From: JALORV01 sp963703945 | Lineage (GTDB): Bacteria > Pseudomonadota > Gammaproteobacteria > Burkholderiales > Burkholderiaceae_F | Assembly: GCA_963703945.1 (NCBI GenBank) | Contig: CAVPGM010000012.1 | Coordinates: 124,001 to 188,000, forward strand | DNA length: 64,000 nucleotides | Direction: 5' to 3' | In this document: one piece after another, positions 18,165 to 30,445 of the stretch | Position numbering within the stretch: the first letter of the stretch is position 1 | How the letters are laid out: every line of letters starts with the position of its first letter | Program-made: the position numbers and the translations under genes | The notes under the pieces: model-generated | What the model saw: only the letters and a program-made list of their open reading frames with translations | Databases searched by the model: none | What the model was told of the DNA's origin: nothing

Positions 18165-18917
18165 ATGAGCGCCCAGGTCGGCCGCTTGCTGGAAGTGCGG
18201 GACCTGTCGGTCGCCTATGGACAGGTGTCAGCGCTCACCCAGGCCAACCTTGATGTGGACTCGGGCCGCATCGTCACCGTCATCGGCCCGAACGGCGCGG
18301 GCAAGACCACGCTGCTCGCGGCGATCATGGGTTCACTGCCCCTCAACGGCACGGCACGCGGCGACGTGCGCTTCGGCGACCATGGCGCCCTGGGCGCCTC
18401 GATCGAGCACAGGGTGGCACGTGGCATGACCCTGGTTCCGGAAAAGCGCGAGCTCTTCGGCGAGATGACCGTGGAGGACAACCTGGTGCTCGGCGCTTTC
18501 CAGCGCTATCGCAGCGGCCGCCGCGACCACGCGGCGACGATGACCGAGGTTTTCGCACTGTTTCCGCGGCTGCTCGAACGGCGCCGGCAACTGGCCGGCA
18601 CGCTGTCCGGCGGCGAACGGCAGATGCTGGCGATCGGCCGCGCACTGATGGCACGTCCGACACTGCTGATGCTCGACGAGCCGTCGCTCGGTCTGGCGCC
18701 ACGCATCGTGCGCGAGATCTTCCACATCATCATCGAGTTGAAGCGACGCGGAGTATCAATCTTGCTGGTCGAGCAGAACGCGCGCGCAGCGCTGCAGATC
18801 GCCGACCATGCGTACGTACTCGAAACCGGCGAAGTCGTGCTCGAAGGCCCCGCGCGAGATCTTGCGCGAGACCCGCGCGTGATGGAAAGCTACCTCGGCC
18901 TCGGGCAGAAACACTGA
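18165..18917 (+). CDS. LivF-like ABC transporter ATPase
   Basis: A 250-residue ATPase of the HAAT class with Walker A GPNGAGKTT, Q-loop region PEKRELFGEMTVEDNL (the VPEGR-like LivF segment), signature LSGGERQMLAIGRALM, Walker B LLMLDEPSLGLAP and switch VEQNARAAL. It completes the livH-livMG-livF transporter. The ATG at 18165 was chosen because the earlier codons of the frame fall in the palindromic spacer. Thirty-five bases after its stop the TPP riboswitch begins. Confidence 0.9.
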   Translation: MSAQVGRLLEVRDLSVAYGQVSALTQANLDVDSGRIVTVIGPNGAGKTTLLAAIMGSLPLNGTARGDVRFGDHGALGASIEHRVARGMTLVPEKRELFGEMTVEDNLVLGAFQRYRSGRRDHAATMTEVFALFPRLLERRRQLAGTLSGGERQMLAIGRALMARPTLLMLDEPSLGLAPRIVREIFHIIIELKRRGVSILLVEQNARAALQIADHAYVLETGEVVLEGPARDLARDPRVMESYLGLGQKH

Positions 18918-18952
18918 GCTGTCAACTGTGGACGATGGTGTATCGTCGTCCT

Positions 18953-19036
18953 CGCGTTGGGGGTATCGCGGCGGGTGCCGCGATTGAGAGAGTCCCCTCG
19001 AACCTGAACCGGTTCAGACCGGCGGAGGGAAACGTG
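18953..19036 (+). promoter_or_regulatory. Thiamine pyrophosphate (THI-box) riboswitch
   Basis: The leader of thiC shows the conserved THI-box parts in order: the closing stem CGCGTT (18953-18958) pairing with AACGTG (19031-19036), the GGGGGT strand, CGATTGAGAGAGTCCCC (the conserved CTGAGA-like element), AACCTGAACCGGTTC (the CCUGA element) and GGCGGAGGGAA at the 3' side. The riboswitch binds thiamine pyrophosphate and shuts off thiC when thiamine is plentiful. The thiC ATG lies 49 bases downstream, a distance that fits control of translation start. Confidence 0.92.
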
Positions 19037-19085
19037 CCAGCCGTTCCGGCGCCGTCGTCTCCCCGAGCAGGCCAGGAGTCCACGA

Positions 19086-20958
<1,873 letters not shown>

Positions 20959-20980
20959 TACTCACAACTGGAGAAGCTTC

Positions 20981-21547
20981 ATGAGATTGTTTGCATGGCT
21001 GCCTGTGGCCCTGATCGCCACGGCCACCCAGACGGCGATTGCGGCGGACAAGTTCGTACTGAAGAGCGCCGACATCGCCCCGGGCGCGAAGATCGCTGAG
21101 AAGCACGTCTACAAAGGCTTCGGCTGCGAAGGTGGCAATGTGTCGCCGGCGCTGGCGTGGACCGGCGCGCCGGTCGGCACCAAGAGCTTCGCCGTCACGA
21201 TGTACGACCCGGATGCGCCGACCGGAAGCGGTTGGTGGCACTGGGTGGTGTTCAACATCCCGGCTTCGACCACAAAGCTGGAGCAGGGCGCGGGCGATGC
21301 CGGCGGCGCGCGACTGCCCGCAGGAGCGGTCCAGAGCCGGACCGATTTCGGTGGCCCCGGCTACGGCGGCCCGTGCCCGCCCCAGGGACCGAGCCTGAAG
21401 AAGCCGCACCGGTACATCTTCACGGTGTTCGCGTTGAAGGTCGACAAGGTCGATCTCGGTGCCGATTCCTCCGCTGCCCTGGTCGGCTACATGCTGAACG
21501 GCGATGCACTGGGCAAGGCGAGCCTCACGGGCCGGTACGGGCGCTGA
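20981..21547 (+). CDS. YbhB/YbcL-type PEBP-family protein (periplasmic)
   Basis: A 188-residue phosphatidylethanolamine-binding-protein family member. Residues 1-22 form a signal peptide (ALIATATQTAIAA). The fold motifs are present: SPALAWTGAPVGTKSFAVTM, YDPDAPTGSGWWHWV (the DPDxP ligand motif), GYGGPCPPQG and HRYIFTVFAL. Bacterial YbhB/YbcL proteins have no settled substrate. It begins 22 bases after thiC, but with its own GGAGAAG ribosome site, and has no clear link to thiamine. Confidence 0.88.
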   Translation: MRLFAWLPVALIATATQTAIAADKFVLKSADIAPGAKIAEKHVYKGFGCEGGNVSPALAWTGAPVGTKSFAVTMYDPDAPTGSGWWHWVVFNIPASTTKLEQGAGDAGGARLPAGAVQSRTDFGGPGYGGPCPPQGPSLKKPHRYIFTVFALKVDKVDLGADSSAALVGYMLNGDALGKASLTGRYGR

Positions 21548-21593
21548 CCCGGTTTCGATCTTCGGAGCAGTGAATTCGGCTGCCAATCCTGAC

Positions 21594-23124
21594 TCAGTCG
21601 TTCCCTGACTCGATTCCGAGCTTGCCGCGGATCCACCCCAGCGCAGCGGCCAGCGGTAGCGCGGATCTCGCGCGGTAGGCGGCGGTCCACAGGCCGCCGT
21701 GGCAGGCGTTGTCCATCAGGAGTTCGAACGGGTGATCGAGGTGGCGCGTCGGGTTGGCGGCTGACTCGTCGCTGCGCAGATCATGGACCCACAGCGCGGC
21801 CATGATCGCGTTGGTCGTTCCCGGCTCGAAGACTTCGAGGCCGAACGCGCTGGCGCCGGCGAACCCGGCCGCCAGCGCCGGGTTCTTGATGACGGACGCG
21901 GTCGTTGTCGAAGGCGCCACGTTGATCGAGCTTCGGTGTCCCGGCGTCGCGCGCGAGCAGCGCGCGCCACTGTTGCAGGCGCTTCGCGAGCGCGTAGTTC
22001 GGGCCCTGTTCGACGACGATGCTGTCCACCAATCCGTAGGTGGGACCGTGCGCGGGCTGCTCGATCCGCTCGACGTTCGGATGGAACAAGCGGTCGCCGG
22101 ACGCCAGGCGCAGCGGCATGGCGAGCGCACGCTGTCCGGCGGAGCGCTCGTCGTAAGCAGAGATCGCGCGCCGCGCGGTCGCCTCGGGCACCGCGAACAC
22201 ATCGGTCGGCGTGGCCATCCATGCCAGCGAGGTCCGCGGGTCCGATTCGCAGACGGCCGACTGGATCAAGTCCATCGCCAGCGCCAGTCGCACATGGCGC
22301 TCGCCATCGAGATAGCCGAGCGCCGCGATGTCCAGTGAACCATCGAGCCCGCGGAGCCAGGCCGCGACCGCCGGGGCTTCGCTCAGGAGATCGGCGCCGG
22401 CATCGGCCAGCCACTCGCCGTCCTGCGAGCGCGCCGCCCGGCGCACCGGTGCCATCAGCGTCGCATTGCCCTCGGCGACGATCCCGGCGATGCGTTGCCA
22501 CACCGTCTCGCGGCCGATGTCGACGGCCACGATGCGCGCGCGCCAGCGCGCCAGCCATCGCAGCGGACCGGCTTCGCTGCCGGCGCCCAGCAGGACCAAC
22601 GTGCGGTCGGACAGGTCGAACCACTCCGGGTGCTGCAGGCAGCGATGTAGCGCGCTCGCCGCCGTCGGTTCGATGATGCCGCGTGCGTTCCATTCGTCGA
22701 TGCGCGCCTTGATCGCCGCGCCTTCCAGCCGCTGCCCGCGGTAAGGGACATGCCAAGGCGCCGGCCGCGCATCGCCGTTGCCGCGGAGCATCGCCGTCTG
22801 GAGGGTTGCATGCGGTCGCGCAAGCGCGTCGCGCAACGAGCATGTGCCATCCTGCGCGACGAAATGCAGGCTGTCCCAGGCCGCGGCGAGCCCGGCGCGT
22901 GCGCTCGCCAGCGCGGCCTGCGGCGAGCGCATCCCGCCCTCGACCAGGCGGCGAAAGTGCAACGGGTAGGCGTGACGCCAGCGCGGCTCGCGCAAGGCCT
23001 CGGCCGCGTGCGCGGGATCGAGCGCGGCGAGCGCCGCGCTCATCACTCGCGTTCCCGCCAGCCGCGAACTGGGCCGGCCATCGGGGCCCGGCGGAAAAGC
23101 GATGCCGGTCGTCGTCTGCTGCAT
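21594..23124 (-). CDS. Unrecognised large protein with a Rossmann-like core, frameshifted
   Basis: A product of about 509 residues after repair that I do not recognise by name. The middle shows a nucleotide-binding pattern, LVLLGAGSEAGPLRWLARW followed by IVAVDIGRETVW, as in dehydrogenases or methyltransferases. The frame changes near 21931, where one extra base separates RDAGTP from INVAPSTTTASVIKNPALAA; the correct end is DNACHGGLWTAAYRARSALP to the stop at 21594. No membrane segment is visible. It is convergent with the PEBP gene and divergent from yceH. Function unknown. Confidence 0.6.
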
Positions 23125-23300
23125 GTCGGCTTGCGAGATTGGGCCTGCTCAAGCGCGCACCAGGCAGTGTCGCATGCAGATGCTGGTTGCGGCTCGCATC
23201 TGCGTCAAGCGCGCATGGCGACCTCGGGCAAGGGCCTCGGTCAACTGGCGCGATCGGACCGGGGGAACTCGCCCGCAGGCTTGTGCCCAGACCCCACCCG

Positions 23301-23944
23301 ATGCTTCCCGTCCTTTCCCTGCTTGAAACCCGCGTTCTCGGTGTGCTGCTCGAGAAGGAACAGACGTGCCGGACATTTATCCGCTTTCGCTCAACGCGCT
23401 GACGGCCGGCTGCAACCAGAAGAACAATCGCGATCCGGTGATGAACGCGACCGAGGCCGAGGTGCAGGCGGCGATCGACCGGCTGCAGACGCTGTCGATG
23501 GTGATCGAATCGAGCGGCTCGCGCGTGATGCGGTACTCGCAGAACGTCGCGCGCGTCCTGCGTGTGTCGTCCGAAGCGGTTGCGCTGCTGGCCACGCTGT
23601 GGCTGCGCGGTCCGCAGACCGCGGCCGAGTTGCGTGCTGCGAGCGAGCGACTGCATCGCTTCGCCGACGTCAGCTCGGTCGAGGGATTCCTGCAGCAGAT
23701 GGCCAGCCGGCCGGACGATGCGGGCGGACCGCTGGTCGCGCTGCGGCCACGGGCACCGGGAGCACGCGAGCCGCGCTGGGTGCAGTTGTTGACACCGCCA
23801 GCTGCCGAGGACAGCGATCCCGGGCCTGCGCGAGGCGGCACTGACGGTGGGGAGTCCTGGCTCGCCCAACTCGAGCAGTTGCGCGCCGAGGTGGCTGAAC
23901 TCAGATCACGCGTCAGCGCGCTCGAAGATCGCAGTCGCGGCTGA
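23301..23944 (+). CDS. yceH: YceH/DUF480 family protein (one frameshift)
   Basis: A protein of about 214 residues of the YceH (DUF480) family, which has two winged-helix domains. The N-terminus LSLLETRVLGVLLEKEQT and the next segment PDIYPLSLNALTAGCNQKNN are both diagnostic, but lie in different frames. The normal codons are ACG-GTG-CCG; here ACGTGCCG lacks one G near 23366. Further family marks are NRDPVMNATEAEVQ and FADVSSVEGFL. The C-terminus (about 185-214) is a coiled coil. Function in the cell is not well defined. Confidence 0.85.
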
Positions 23945-24098
23945 ATCACGGCAGACAAGCCCCTACGGGGTCGCAGTTGCGTTTTGTAGCCGCCGACATT
24001 GCGGCCAGGTTTCCGGCCTGTTTCTCCTGGTTACAACTGCGGTCGGCGAGCGACGTGCTGCGTAGAATCTTCCATGGATTCTCCTGCGAGCAAGAGTT

Positions 24099-25604
24099 GT
24101 GCTGAAAAGTCTTCGATGGTGGTTGGGTGTTGCCGCGCTGCTGGTGGCGCTGGGTGCCGCGTGGTGGTGGTCCGCGCGCAGCGCGGACGATGCGCCCAAC
24201 TACCGGTTCGGCACCATCGAGCGCGGCTCGCTGACCGCGACGGTATCGTCCACGGGCACGCTGAATCCGGTGACTTCGGTGCAGGTCGGGACGCAGGTCT
24301 CGGGCCAGATCCAGCAACTGATGGTCGACTTCAACTCGCAGGTGAAGAAGAACGAGCTGATCGCCCGCATCGATCCCGAGACATTCCAGTATCGCGTTCG
24401 GCAGGCCGACGCGGATCTCGAGGCGGGACGCTCTTCGCTCAACCGGGCGCGGGTCTCACTCGCCAATACGCAGCGCGACCTCGAGCGCACCAAGGAGCTG
24501 GTCAGCCGCAGTTTCGTTTCGCCGGCCGAGCTCGATCGCGCGCAGTCGACTTACGACCTCGCGGCCGCTGAAGTCAGAACGGCGCAGGCGGTGGTGCAGC
24601 AGCGCGAGGCGCAACTGGCGACCGCACGTGTCGACCTCGCGCGCACCGAGATCCGCGCTCCGGTCGACGGCGTAGTGATCAAGCGCAGCGTCGACGTCGG
24701 CCAGACGGTCGCTGCCAGTTTGCAGGCACCGGAGCTTTTCATCATCGCGAAGGACCTGCGCGACATGCAGGTCGAGACCTCGATCGACGAAGCCGACGTC
24801 GGCCGCATCCGCGTCGGCCAGCGCGCCACCTTCACCGTCGATGCGTTTCCAGGCCGCACCTTCAACGGAGAAGTGCGCACGGTGCGCAAGGCGCCGCAGA
24901 ACGCACAGAACGTGGTGACCTACATCGCCATCGTCTCGGCGAGCAACGATCGCGGCGAGCTGTTGCCGGGCATGACGGCCAATGTCCGGATCGTCACCGA
25001 CACGCGCGAATCGGTGCTGAAGGCTCCCAACGGCGCATTGCGCTTCCGGCCGGCGACGGCCGGCGCTGCGGGCGCCGAGCCGGCGAAGCCGACCGACGAC
25101 GGCAACAAGGGAAGTGCCGGCAAGTCCGCCGGGGGCGGCAGCCCGCTCGCGCAGTTTCGCGATCGGCTGGTGACCGAGCTCAAGCTGGACGCGGAACAGC
25201 AGCAGCGGCTGGAGCCGATATTCGCCGAAATGCGCGGCAAGTTCATGGCGCTGCGCGAGATGCCCGAGGAAGCGCGAGCCAAGGCGGGCAACGCGATCCG
25301 CGCCGAACTGCGCGCGAAGATCGAGGACGTGCTGAAGCCTGAACAGAAGATGCGCTACGCCGAGGTTGCGGCCGAATTCGGCGGTCGCGCCGGCGGCGGA
25401 CAGACGACGCGTGGACGCTTGTGGATGCTGGCCGACGGCAAGCCGCGCGCGATCGACGTGCGTGTCGGACTGTCCGACGGCTCGATGACCGAGGTCAGCG
25501 GCGATGGGGTGAACGAGGGCATGGAGGTCATCGTCGGGCAGCAAGGCGGCGCAGGCAGCACGGCGCCGGCGCAGAAGGGCGCACCGCCGCGCATGTTCTT
25601 CTGA
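24099..25604 (+). CDS. macA: MacA-like periplasmic adaptor with an inserted helical LTXXQ-like domain
   Basis: A 501-residue membrane-fusion protein that links an inner-membrane MacB-type exporter to an outer-membrane channel. An N-terminal anchor (residues 3-22) is followed by the lipoyl/barrel region (VQVGTQVSGQIQQLMVD), a coiled-coil hairpin (about 95-175) and the barrel with IRAPVDGVVIKRSVDVGQTV. At about residues 347-430 there is an extra helical block (LTELKLDAEQQQRLEPIF-like, then MREMPEEARAKAG and LKPEQKMRYAEV) of the Spy/CpxP LTXXQ pattern, and the chain ends with a membrane-proximal strand region. The start is a GTG at 24099. It forms an operon with the ATPase and permease genes that follow. 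Confidence 0.85.
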   Translation: MLKSLRWWLGVAALLVALGAAWWWSARSADDAPNYRFGTIERGSLTATVSSTGTLNPVTSVQVGTQVSGQIQQLMVDFNSQVKKNELIARIDPETFQYRVRQADADLEAGRSSLNRARVSLANTQRDLERTKELVSRSFVSPAELDRAQSTYDLAAAEVRTAQAVVQQREAQLATARVDLARTEIRAPVDGVVIKRSVDVGQTVAASLQAPELFIIAKDLRDMQVETSIDEADVGRIRVGQRATFTVDAFPGRTFNGEVRTVRKAPQNAQNVVTYIAIVSASNDRGELLPGMTANVRIVTDTRESVLKAPNGALRFRPATAGAAGAEPAKPTDDGNKGSAGKSAGGGSPLAQFRDRLVTELKLDAEQQQRLEPIFAEMRGKFMALREMPEEARAKAGNAIRAELRAKIEDVLKPEQKMRYAEVAAEFGGRAGGGQTTRGRLWMLADGKPRAIDVRVGLSDGSMTEVSGDGVNEGMEVIVGQQGGAGSTAPAQKGAPPRMFF

Positions 25605-25617
25605 GACCGATGCGCCG

Positions 25618-26364
25618 ATGAACGAGCCGCTGATCCGCGTCGAAGATCTGGTCAAGGACTACGTCCTCGGCGACAACGTGGTGCATGCGCTCGCGGGTGT
25701 CACGCTGACGATCGACGCCGGCGAGTTCATCGCGGTCATGGGACCGTCGGGCTCGGGCAAGTCGACGTTCATGAACATGATCGGCTGCCTCGACCGGCCG
25801 ACGTCGGGCCGCTACTGGCTGGCCGGTGAGGACGTCGCGGGCATGGACTCCGACGCACTGGCCGCGGTGCGCAACCTGCGCATCGGTTTCGTGTTTCAGC
25901 AGTTCAACCTGCTCGCTCGCACCAGTGCGCTGGAGAACGTGGAACTGCCGTTGATGTACGCCAATGTGGCGGTCAAGGATCGTCATGCGCGCGCGCAGCA
26001 GAAACTCACGCAGGTCGGGCTCGGCGCGCGCGCGGACCACCAGCCCTCGCAGCTGTCCGGTGGCCAGCAGCAGCGGGTGGCGATCGCTCGCGCGCTCGTC
26101 AACGATCCCTCGCTGATCCTGGCCGACGAACCGACCGGCGCACTCGATTCACGCACCAGTGTCGAAATCATGGCGCTGCTGCAGCAGCTCAATGGAGCCG
26201 GCATGACGATCGTGCTGGTCACGCACGAGAACGACGTGGCCGCCTATGCGGGCCGCGTCGTGCATTTCCGCGACGGCAAGGTCGTCGGCGACGACCGGCA
26301 GCCGCCGCGCCCGGCGTCCGCCGACCTCGAGCGGCTCGATCGCGCCGCCGCGGCGGCAGCGTGA
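25618..26364 (+). CDS. MacB/LolD-type ABC transporter ATPase
   Basis: A 248-residue ATPase of the type VII (MacB/LolD) exporter class: Walker A GPSGSGKST, MNMIGCLDRPTSG, IGFVFQQFNLL (Q-loop), signature LSGGQQQRVAIARAL, Walker B SLILADEPTGALDS and switch VTHENDVAAYA. In E. coli this domain is fused to the MacB permease; here it is a separate gene, as in many betaproteobacteria. It lies 13 bases after macA and 16 bases before the permease, so the three genes are one operon. Confidence 0.9.
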   Translation: MNEPLIRVEDLVKDYVLGDNVVHALAGVTLTIDAGEFIAVMGPSGSGKSTFMNMIGCLDRPTSGRYWLAGEDVAGMDSDALAAVRNLRIGFVFQQFNLLARTSALENVELPLMYANVAVKDRHARAQQKLTQVGLGARADHQPSQLSGGQQQRVAIARALVNDPSLILADEPTGALDSRTSVEIMALLQQLNGAGMTIVLVTHENDVAAYAGRVVHFRDGKVVGDDRQPPRPASADLERLDRAAAAAA

Positions 26365-26380
26365 GCGCGAGGAGCCGGCG

Positions 26381-27615
<1,235 letters not shown>

Positions 27616-27710
27616 GTGCATTTGCTGAGCGCTTATCGGGCCGCTGGCCGGGCGCTGCTACGGCAGCATGATCGGCGATTCCGGTCGTCTCCCGGAGCGC
27701 TGCCGAGTTC

Positions 27711-29423
27711 ATGTCCCGACGTCCATGGTTCTGTCGTGCCGACTGCGCGGTGTTCGCGATGTGCGCGCTGGCGCTCGCGTTGATGTGGCCGGAGCAGGCA
27801 CTTGCGATGGCGCGCTGGCTGGGCGTGCAGCCCGACAGCCGCGAACGGCTCTGGCTGTCGGCGTTCAGCGGCTTCACGCTCGGGCTCGCCATCGGATTGT
27901 TCGTCTATGAGTTGCGCGCGCGCGGGATCAGCATCGCATTGCGCCGCCTGACCGACCTGGCTACCAGCGTCGACGGTCGCCTGCCGCAGGAGAGCCGGCG
28001 CGGTTCGATCAGGCGGGAACTCGAGCGCGTATCCGACGAAGTGCTGTATGCCGCCCGTCGCATCACGAAAGAGCGCAGGGAATTCGATGAACAGGCGACG
28101 GCCTGGCAGGCAATGTTCGCGGCCACACTCGACTCGATGTTCGTCCTCGACGACACGGGCGCGGTAAGGCAGATCAATCCGGCCGCCGAGCGCCTGTTCA
28201 AGCTCAATGCGAACGAGGCGATCGGCCGGCATCTCGCAGACCTGCTGTTTCCGCTGCCGCATCGCGCGCTCGATCATGCAGCGTTCATGCAGGACCTGGC
28301 GGCGGGCAAGGCGATCGGCAGACGCCAGGAAATGGTCGTCCATTGCGGACTGCGTCAGTTTCCGGTCGAAATGGCGCTGGCGGAGTTCCACGTGGGTGAT
28401 GCGCGCGGGCTGATCGCCACAGCGCGCGACATCTCGGCGCACCGCCAGACGCGGGCCGATCTGAAGCGCGTTCGGGAGCAGGCCGATCGCTTGCAGGCGC
28501 GCCTGCGCTCGGAACTGGCGTCACACCGGGTCGTGCGACCGGCGACAGACGCCTCAGCGCTCGCCGTGGACGCGCAGCAGCCTGCGCCGGCGGGCGGAAC
28601 GCCGTTCACGGTGGAAGAGGCCTGCGGCGACGTCATCCGCCGGCTGGTCGTGAAGGCCGAGCGCAAGGGCCTCGGATTCCGATATGAAGACACTGAAGTG
28701 CAGGGCATGGGCCTGATCGGCGATGCATCGCGCCTGCGCGCGGTGGCGTCGGACCTTATCGACGGCGTAGTCCGTCATGCCACGTCAGGCGAGGTCATCG
28801 TCCACTTTTCGGCACTGTCGACCGACGAGCGCAGCATCGAACTGGCGGTCAGCGTGACCGCCACGCGCATGTCCGACGAACAGAGCACGCACGTCGGACG
28901 ACCGCTCGCCGCTGCGAAGAAGCCGTCTGCCGCGAAGCCGCGGGCGCCGCGCGAGCCGCGTCATCGCACGGTCGAGGTCGCAGGCGTGGAGACGCAGGTC
29001 GACACGGATGCGCTCCGTGGCGCGCGGTTCAAGGCACGCATGCACTACGCGGTCGATCTGTCGCGAGTGGCGATCGATCTCGGTGCGCTGGCTGGCATCG
29101 CTGCGCCGTCGCCCGACGACGGTGCCGACATGGATCCGCGGTTGGTCGCCGAATTCGCCCGGGCTTCGGCCCGGCTGCGTCACAACGCGGACAAGGGCAA
29201 CCTCGGTGCACTATGGGCCCAGGCGCACCGGCTGAAGGAGATCTGGTTGCCGACTGCGCCGCTCAGCGAAGCCGGGCTGGTCAGCGCTCTGGCGCACACC
29301 TCCCGCGGAGGCGATGCGGCCAACGCACGCATGCTCGCGCGGCGGCTGGCCGATGCACTCGACGTAACCGTGCGGCAGAAGATGACGGTGGAAGACGACG
29401 CGACCGAGGAATCGGCCGCCTGA
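27711..29423 (+). CDS. PAS-domain protein with a degenerate kinase-like part and a C-terminal Hpt-like domain
   Basis: A 570-residue membrane protein. Two N-terminal helices (about 10-30 and 47-66) are followed by a coiled coil, a PAS domain (about 133-245: FAATLDSMFVLDDTGAVRQINPAAERLF), a second coiled coil, and a region (about 306-390) with the outline of a histidine-kinase ATPase domain (LIGDASRLRAVASDLIDGVVRHAT). No H-box with a phosphorylatable histidine and no DxGxG or GxGxG motifs are seen, so kinase activity is doubtful. The end (about 476-553) resembles a histidine phosphotransfer domain, with H506 in AHRLKEIW. It may be a phosphorelay intermediate or a sensor without catalysis. No cognate regulator is adjacent. 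Confidence 0.6.
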   Translation: MSRRPWFCRADCAVFAMCALALALMWPEQALAMARWLGVQPDSRERLWLSAFSGFTLGLAIGLFVYELRARGISIALRRLTDLATSVDGRLPQESRRGSIRRELERVSDEVLYAARRITKERREFDEQATAWQAMFAATLDSMFVLDDTGAVRQINPAAERLFKLNANEAIGRHLADLLFPLPHRALDHAAFMQDLAAGKAIGRRQEMVVHCGLRQFPVEMALAEFHVGDARGLIATARDISAHRQTRADLKRVREQADRLQARLRSELASHRVVRPATDASALAVDAQQPAPAGGTPFTVEEACGDVIRRLVVKAERKGLGFRYEDTEVQGMGLIGDASRLRAVASDLIDGVVRHATSGEVIVHFSALSTDERSIELAVSVTATRMSDEQSTHVGRPLAAAKKPSAAKPRAPREPRHRTVEVAGVETQVDTDALRGARFKARMHYAVDLSRVAIDLGALAGIAAPSPDDGADMDPRLVAEFARASARLRHNADKGNLGALWAQAHRLKEIWLPTAPLSEAGLVSALAHTSRGGDAANARMLARRLADALDVTVRQKMTVEDDATEESAA

Positions 29424-29587
29424 CGACACGCCGGGCGTCTCCAACCTCGTCACGGGTAACATGGCGCGCCCTGCGCACCACGCTGCAAGAACCAGTCCGC
29501 GACGGCGTCGGCTGCCAGGCCGCTGCCGTTTCGTTCGGCGCTTCGGTCTGCGCGTCGATCTCGCACCGAAACAACCGGGAGTCCGCA

Positions 29588-30445
29588 TTGGATCTGCTGC
29601 TGCTGGCGAAGGCCGCCGTGCTGGGAGTCGTGGAGGGACTGACCGAGTTCCTGCCGATCTCGTCGACCGGTCATCTGATCGTCGCCAGTTCCCTGCTCGG
29701 TTTCCGGGGCGAGACCGTGGCGACCTTCGAGATCGCCATCCAGACGGGGGCGATGCTGGCCGTCATCTGGGAATACCGGGGGCGCCTATCCAGCACGGTC
29801 ACTGGATTGACCTCCGACCCGCGCGCGAGGCGGTTCGCGATGAATGTCTTGGTAGCGTTCGCGCCGGCCGTCGTGTTCGGGCTGCTGCTCGGCAAGGTCA
29901 TCAAGGAGCATCTGTTTCACGCGGTGCCGGTGGCTGCGGCGTTCGTGGTCGGCGGCTTCATCATCCTCTGGGCCGAAGCGCGTCACAGGCGGCTGTACGG
30001 CGAACGCGATCTGCTTGGCCGGCGTCACGCGCGAGTCGAGACCGTGGATGACATGACTTCGCTGGATGCGCTCAAGGTCGGGCTCATGCAGTGCCTGGCG
30101 CTGATTCCTGGCACCAGCCGCTCGGGAGCCACCATCATCGGCGGAATGATCTTCGGCCTGTCGCGCCGGGCAGCCACCGAGTTCAGTTTCTATCTGGCGA
30201 TCCCGACGCTGATCGGTGCCGGCGTCTACTCGGTCTGGAAGCAGCGAGGCGCGTTCGTGCCCTCCGACGCTCCGCTGTTCGCGGTCGGACTGCTGTTCGC
30301 GTTCGTGTCGGCGTGGCTGTGCATCCGCTGGCTGATCCGCTACATCTCCACCCACGATTTCGCCGCCTTTGGCTGGTATCGCATCGCGTTCGGCGGGCTG
30401 ATCCTGCTGACCGCGGGGCTGGGATGGGTCGATTGGGCGCGCTGA
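29588..30445 (+). CDS. uppP: Undecaprenyl-diphosphatase UppP (BacA)
   Basis: A 285-residue integral membrane enzyme that dephosphorylates undecaprenyl diphosphate so that the lipid carrier for cell-wall synthesis can be reused; it also gives resistance to bacitracin. The signature motifs are intact: VVEGLTEFLPISSTGHLI and PGTSRSGATIIGG, plus about eight hydrophobic segments. The start is a TTG at 29588, chosen because the family N-terminus (MDLLLLAKAAVLGVVEG) begins there and a GGGAG ribosome site lies just upstream. The next gene starts 22 bases before its stop. Confidence 0.93.
   Translation: MDLLLLAKAAVLGVVEGLTEFLPISSTGHLIVASSLLGFRGETVATFEIAIQTGAMLAVIWEYRGRLSSTVTGLTSDPRARRFAMNVLVAFAPAVVFGLLLGKVIKEHLFHAVPVAAAFVVGGFIILWAEARHRRLYGERDLLGRRHARVETVDDMTSLDALKVGLMQCLALIPGTSRSGATIIGGMIFGLSRRAATEFSFYLAIPTLIGAGVYSVWKQRGAFVPSDAPLFAVGLLFAFVSAWLCIRWLIRYISTHDFAAFGWYRIAFGGLILLTAGLGWVDWAR

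Noticed and set aside
16282..18168. A 628-residue plus-strand frame alongside the livMG gene
   Set aside because: It is very rich in arginine and alanine, lacks motifs and overlaps the well-supported fusion protein in another frame.
21716..23869. A 717-residue minus-strand frame
   Set aside because: It overlaps yceH and the Rossmann-like gene, is arginine-rich and has no recognisable domain apart from the pieces accounted for by the frameshifted gene.
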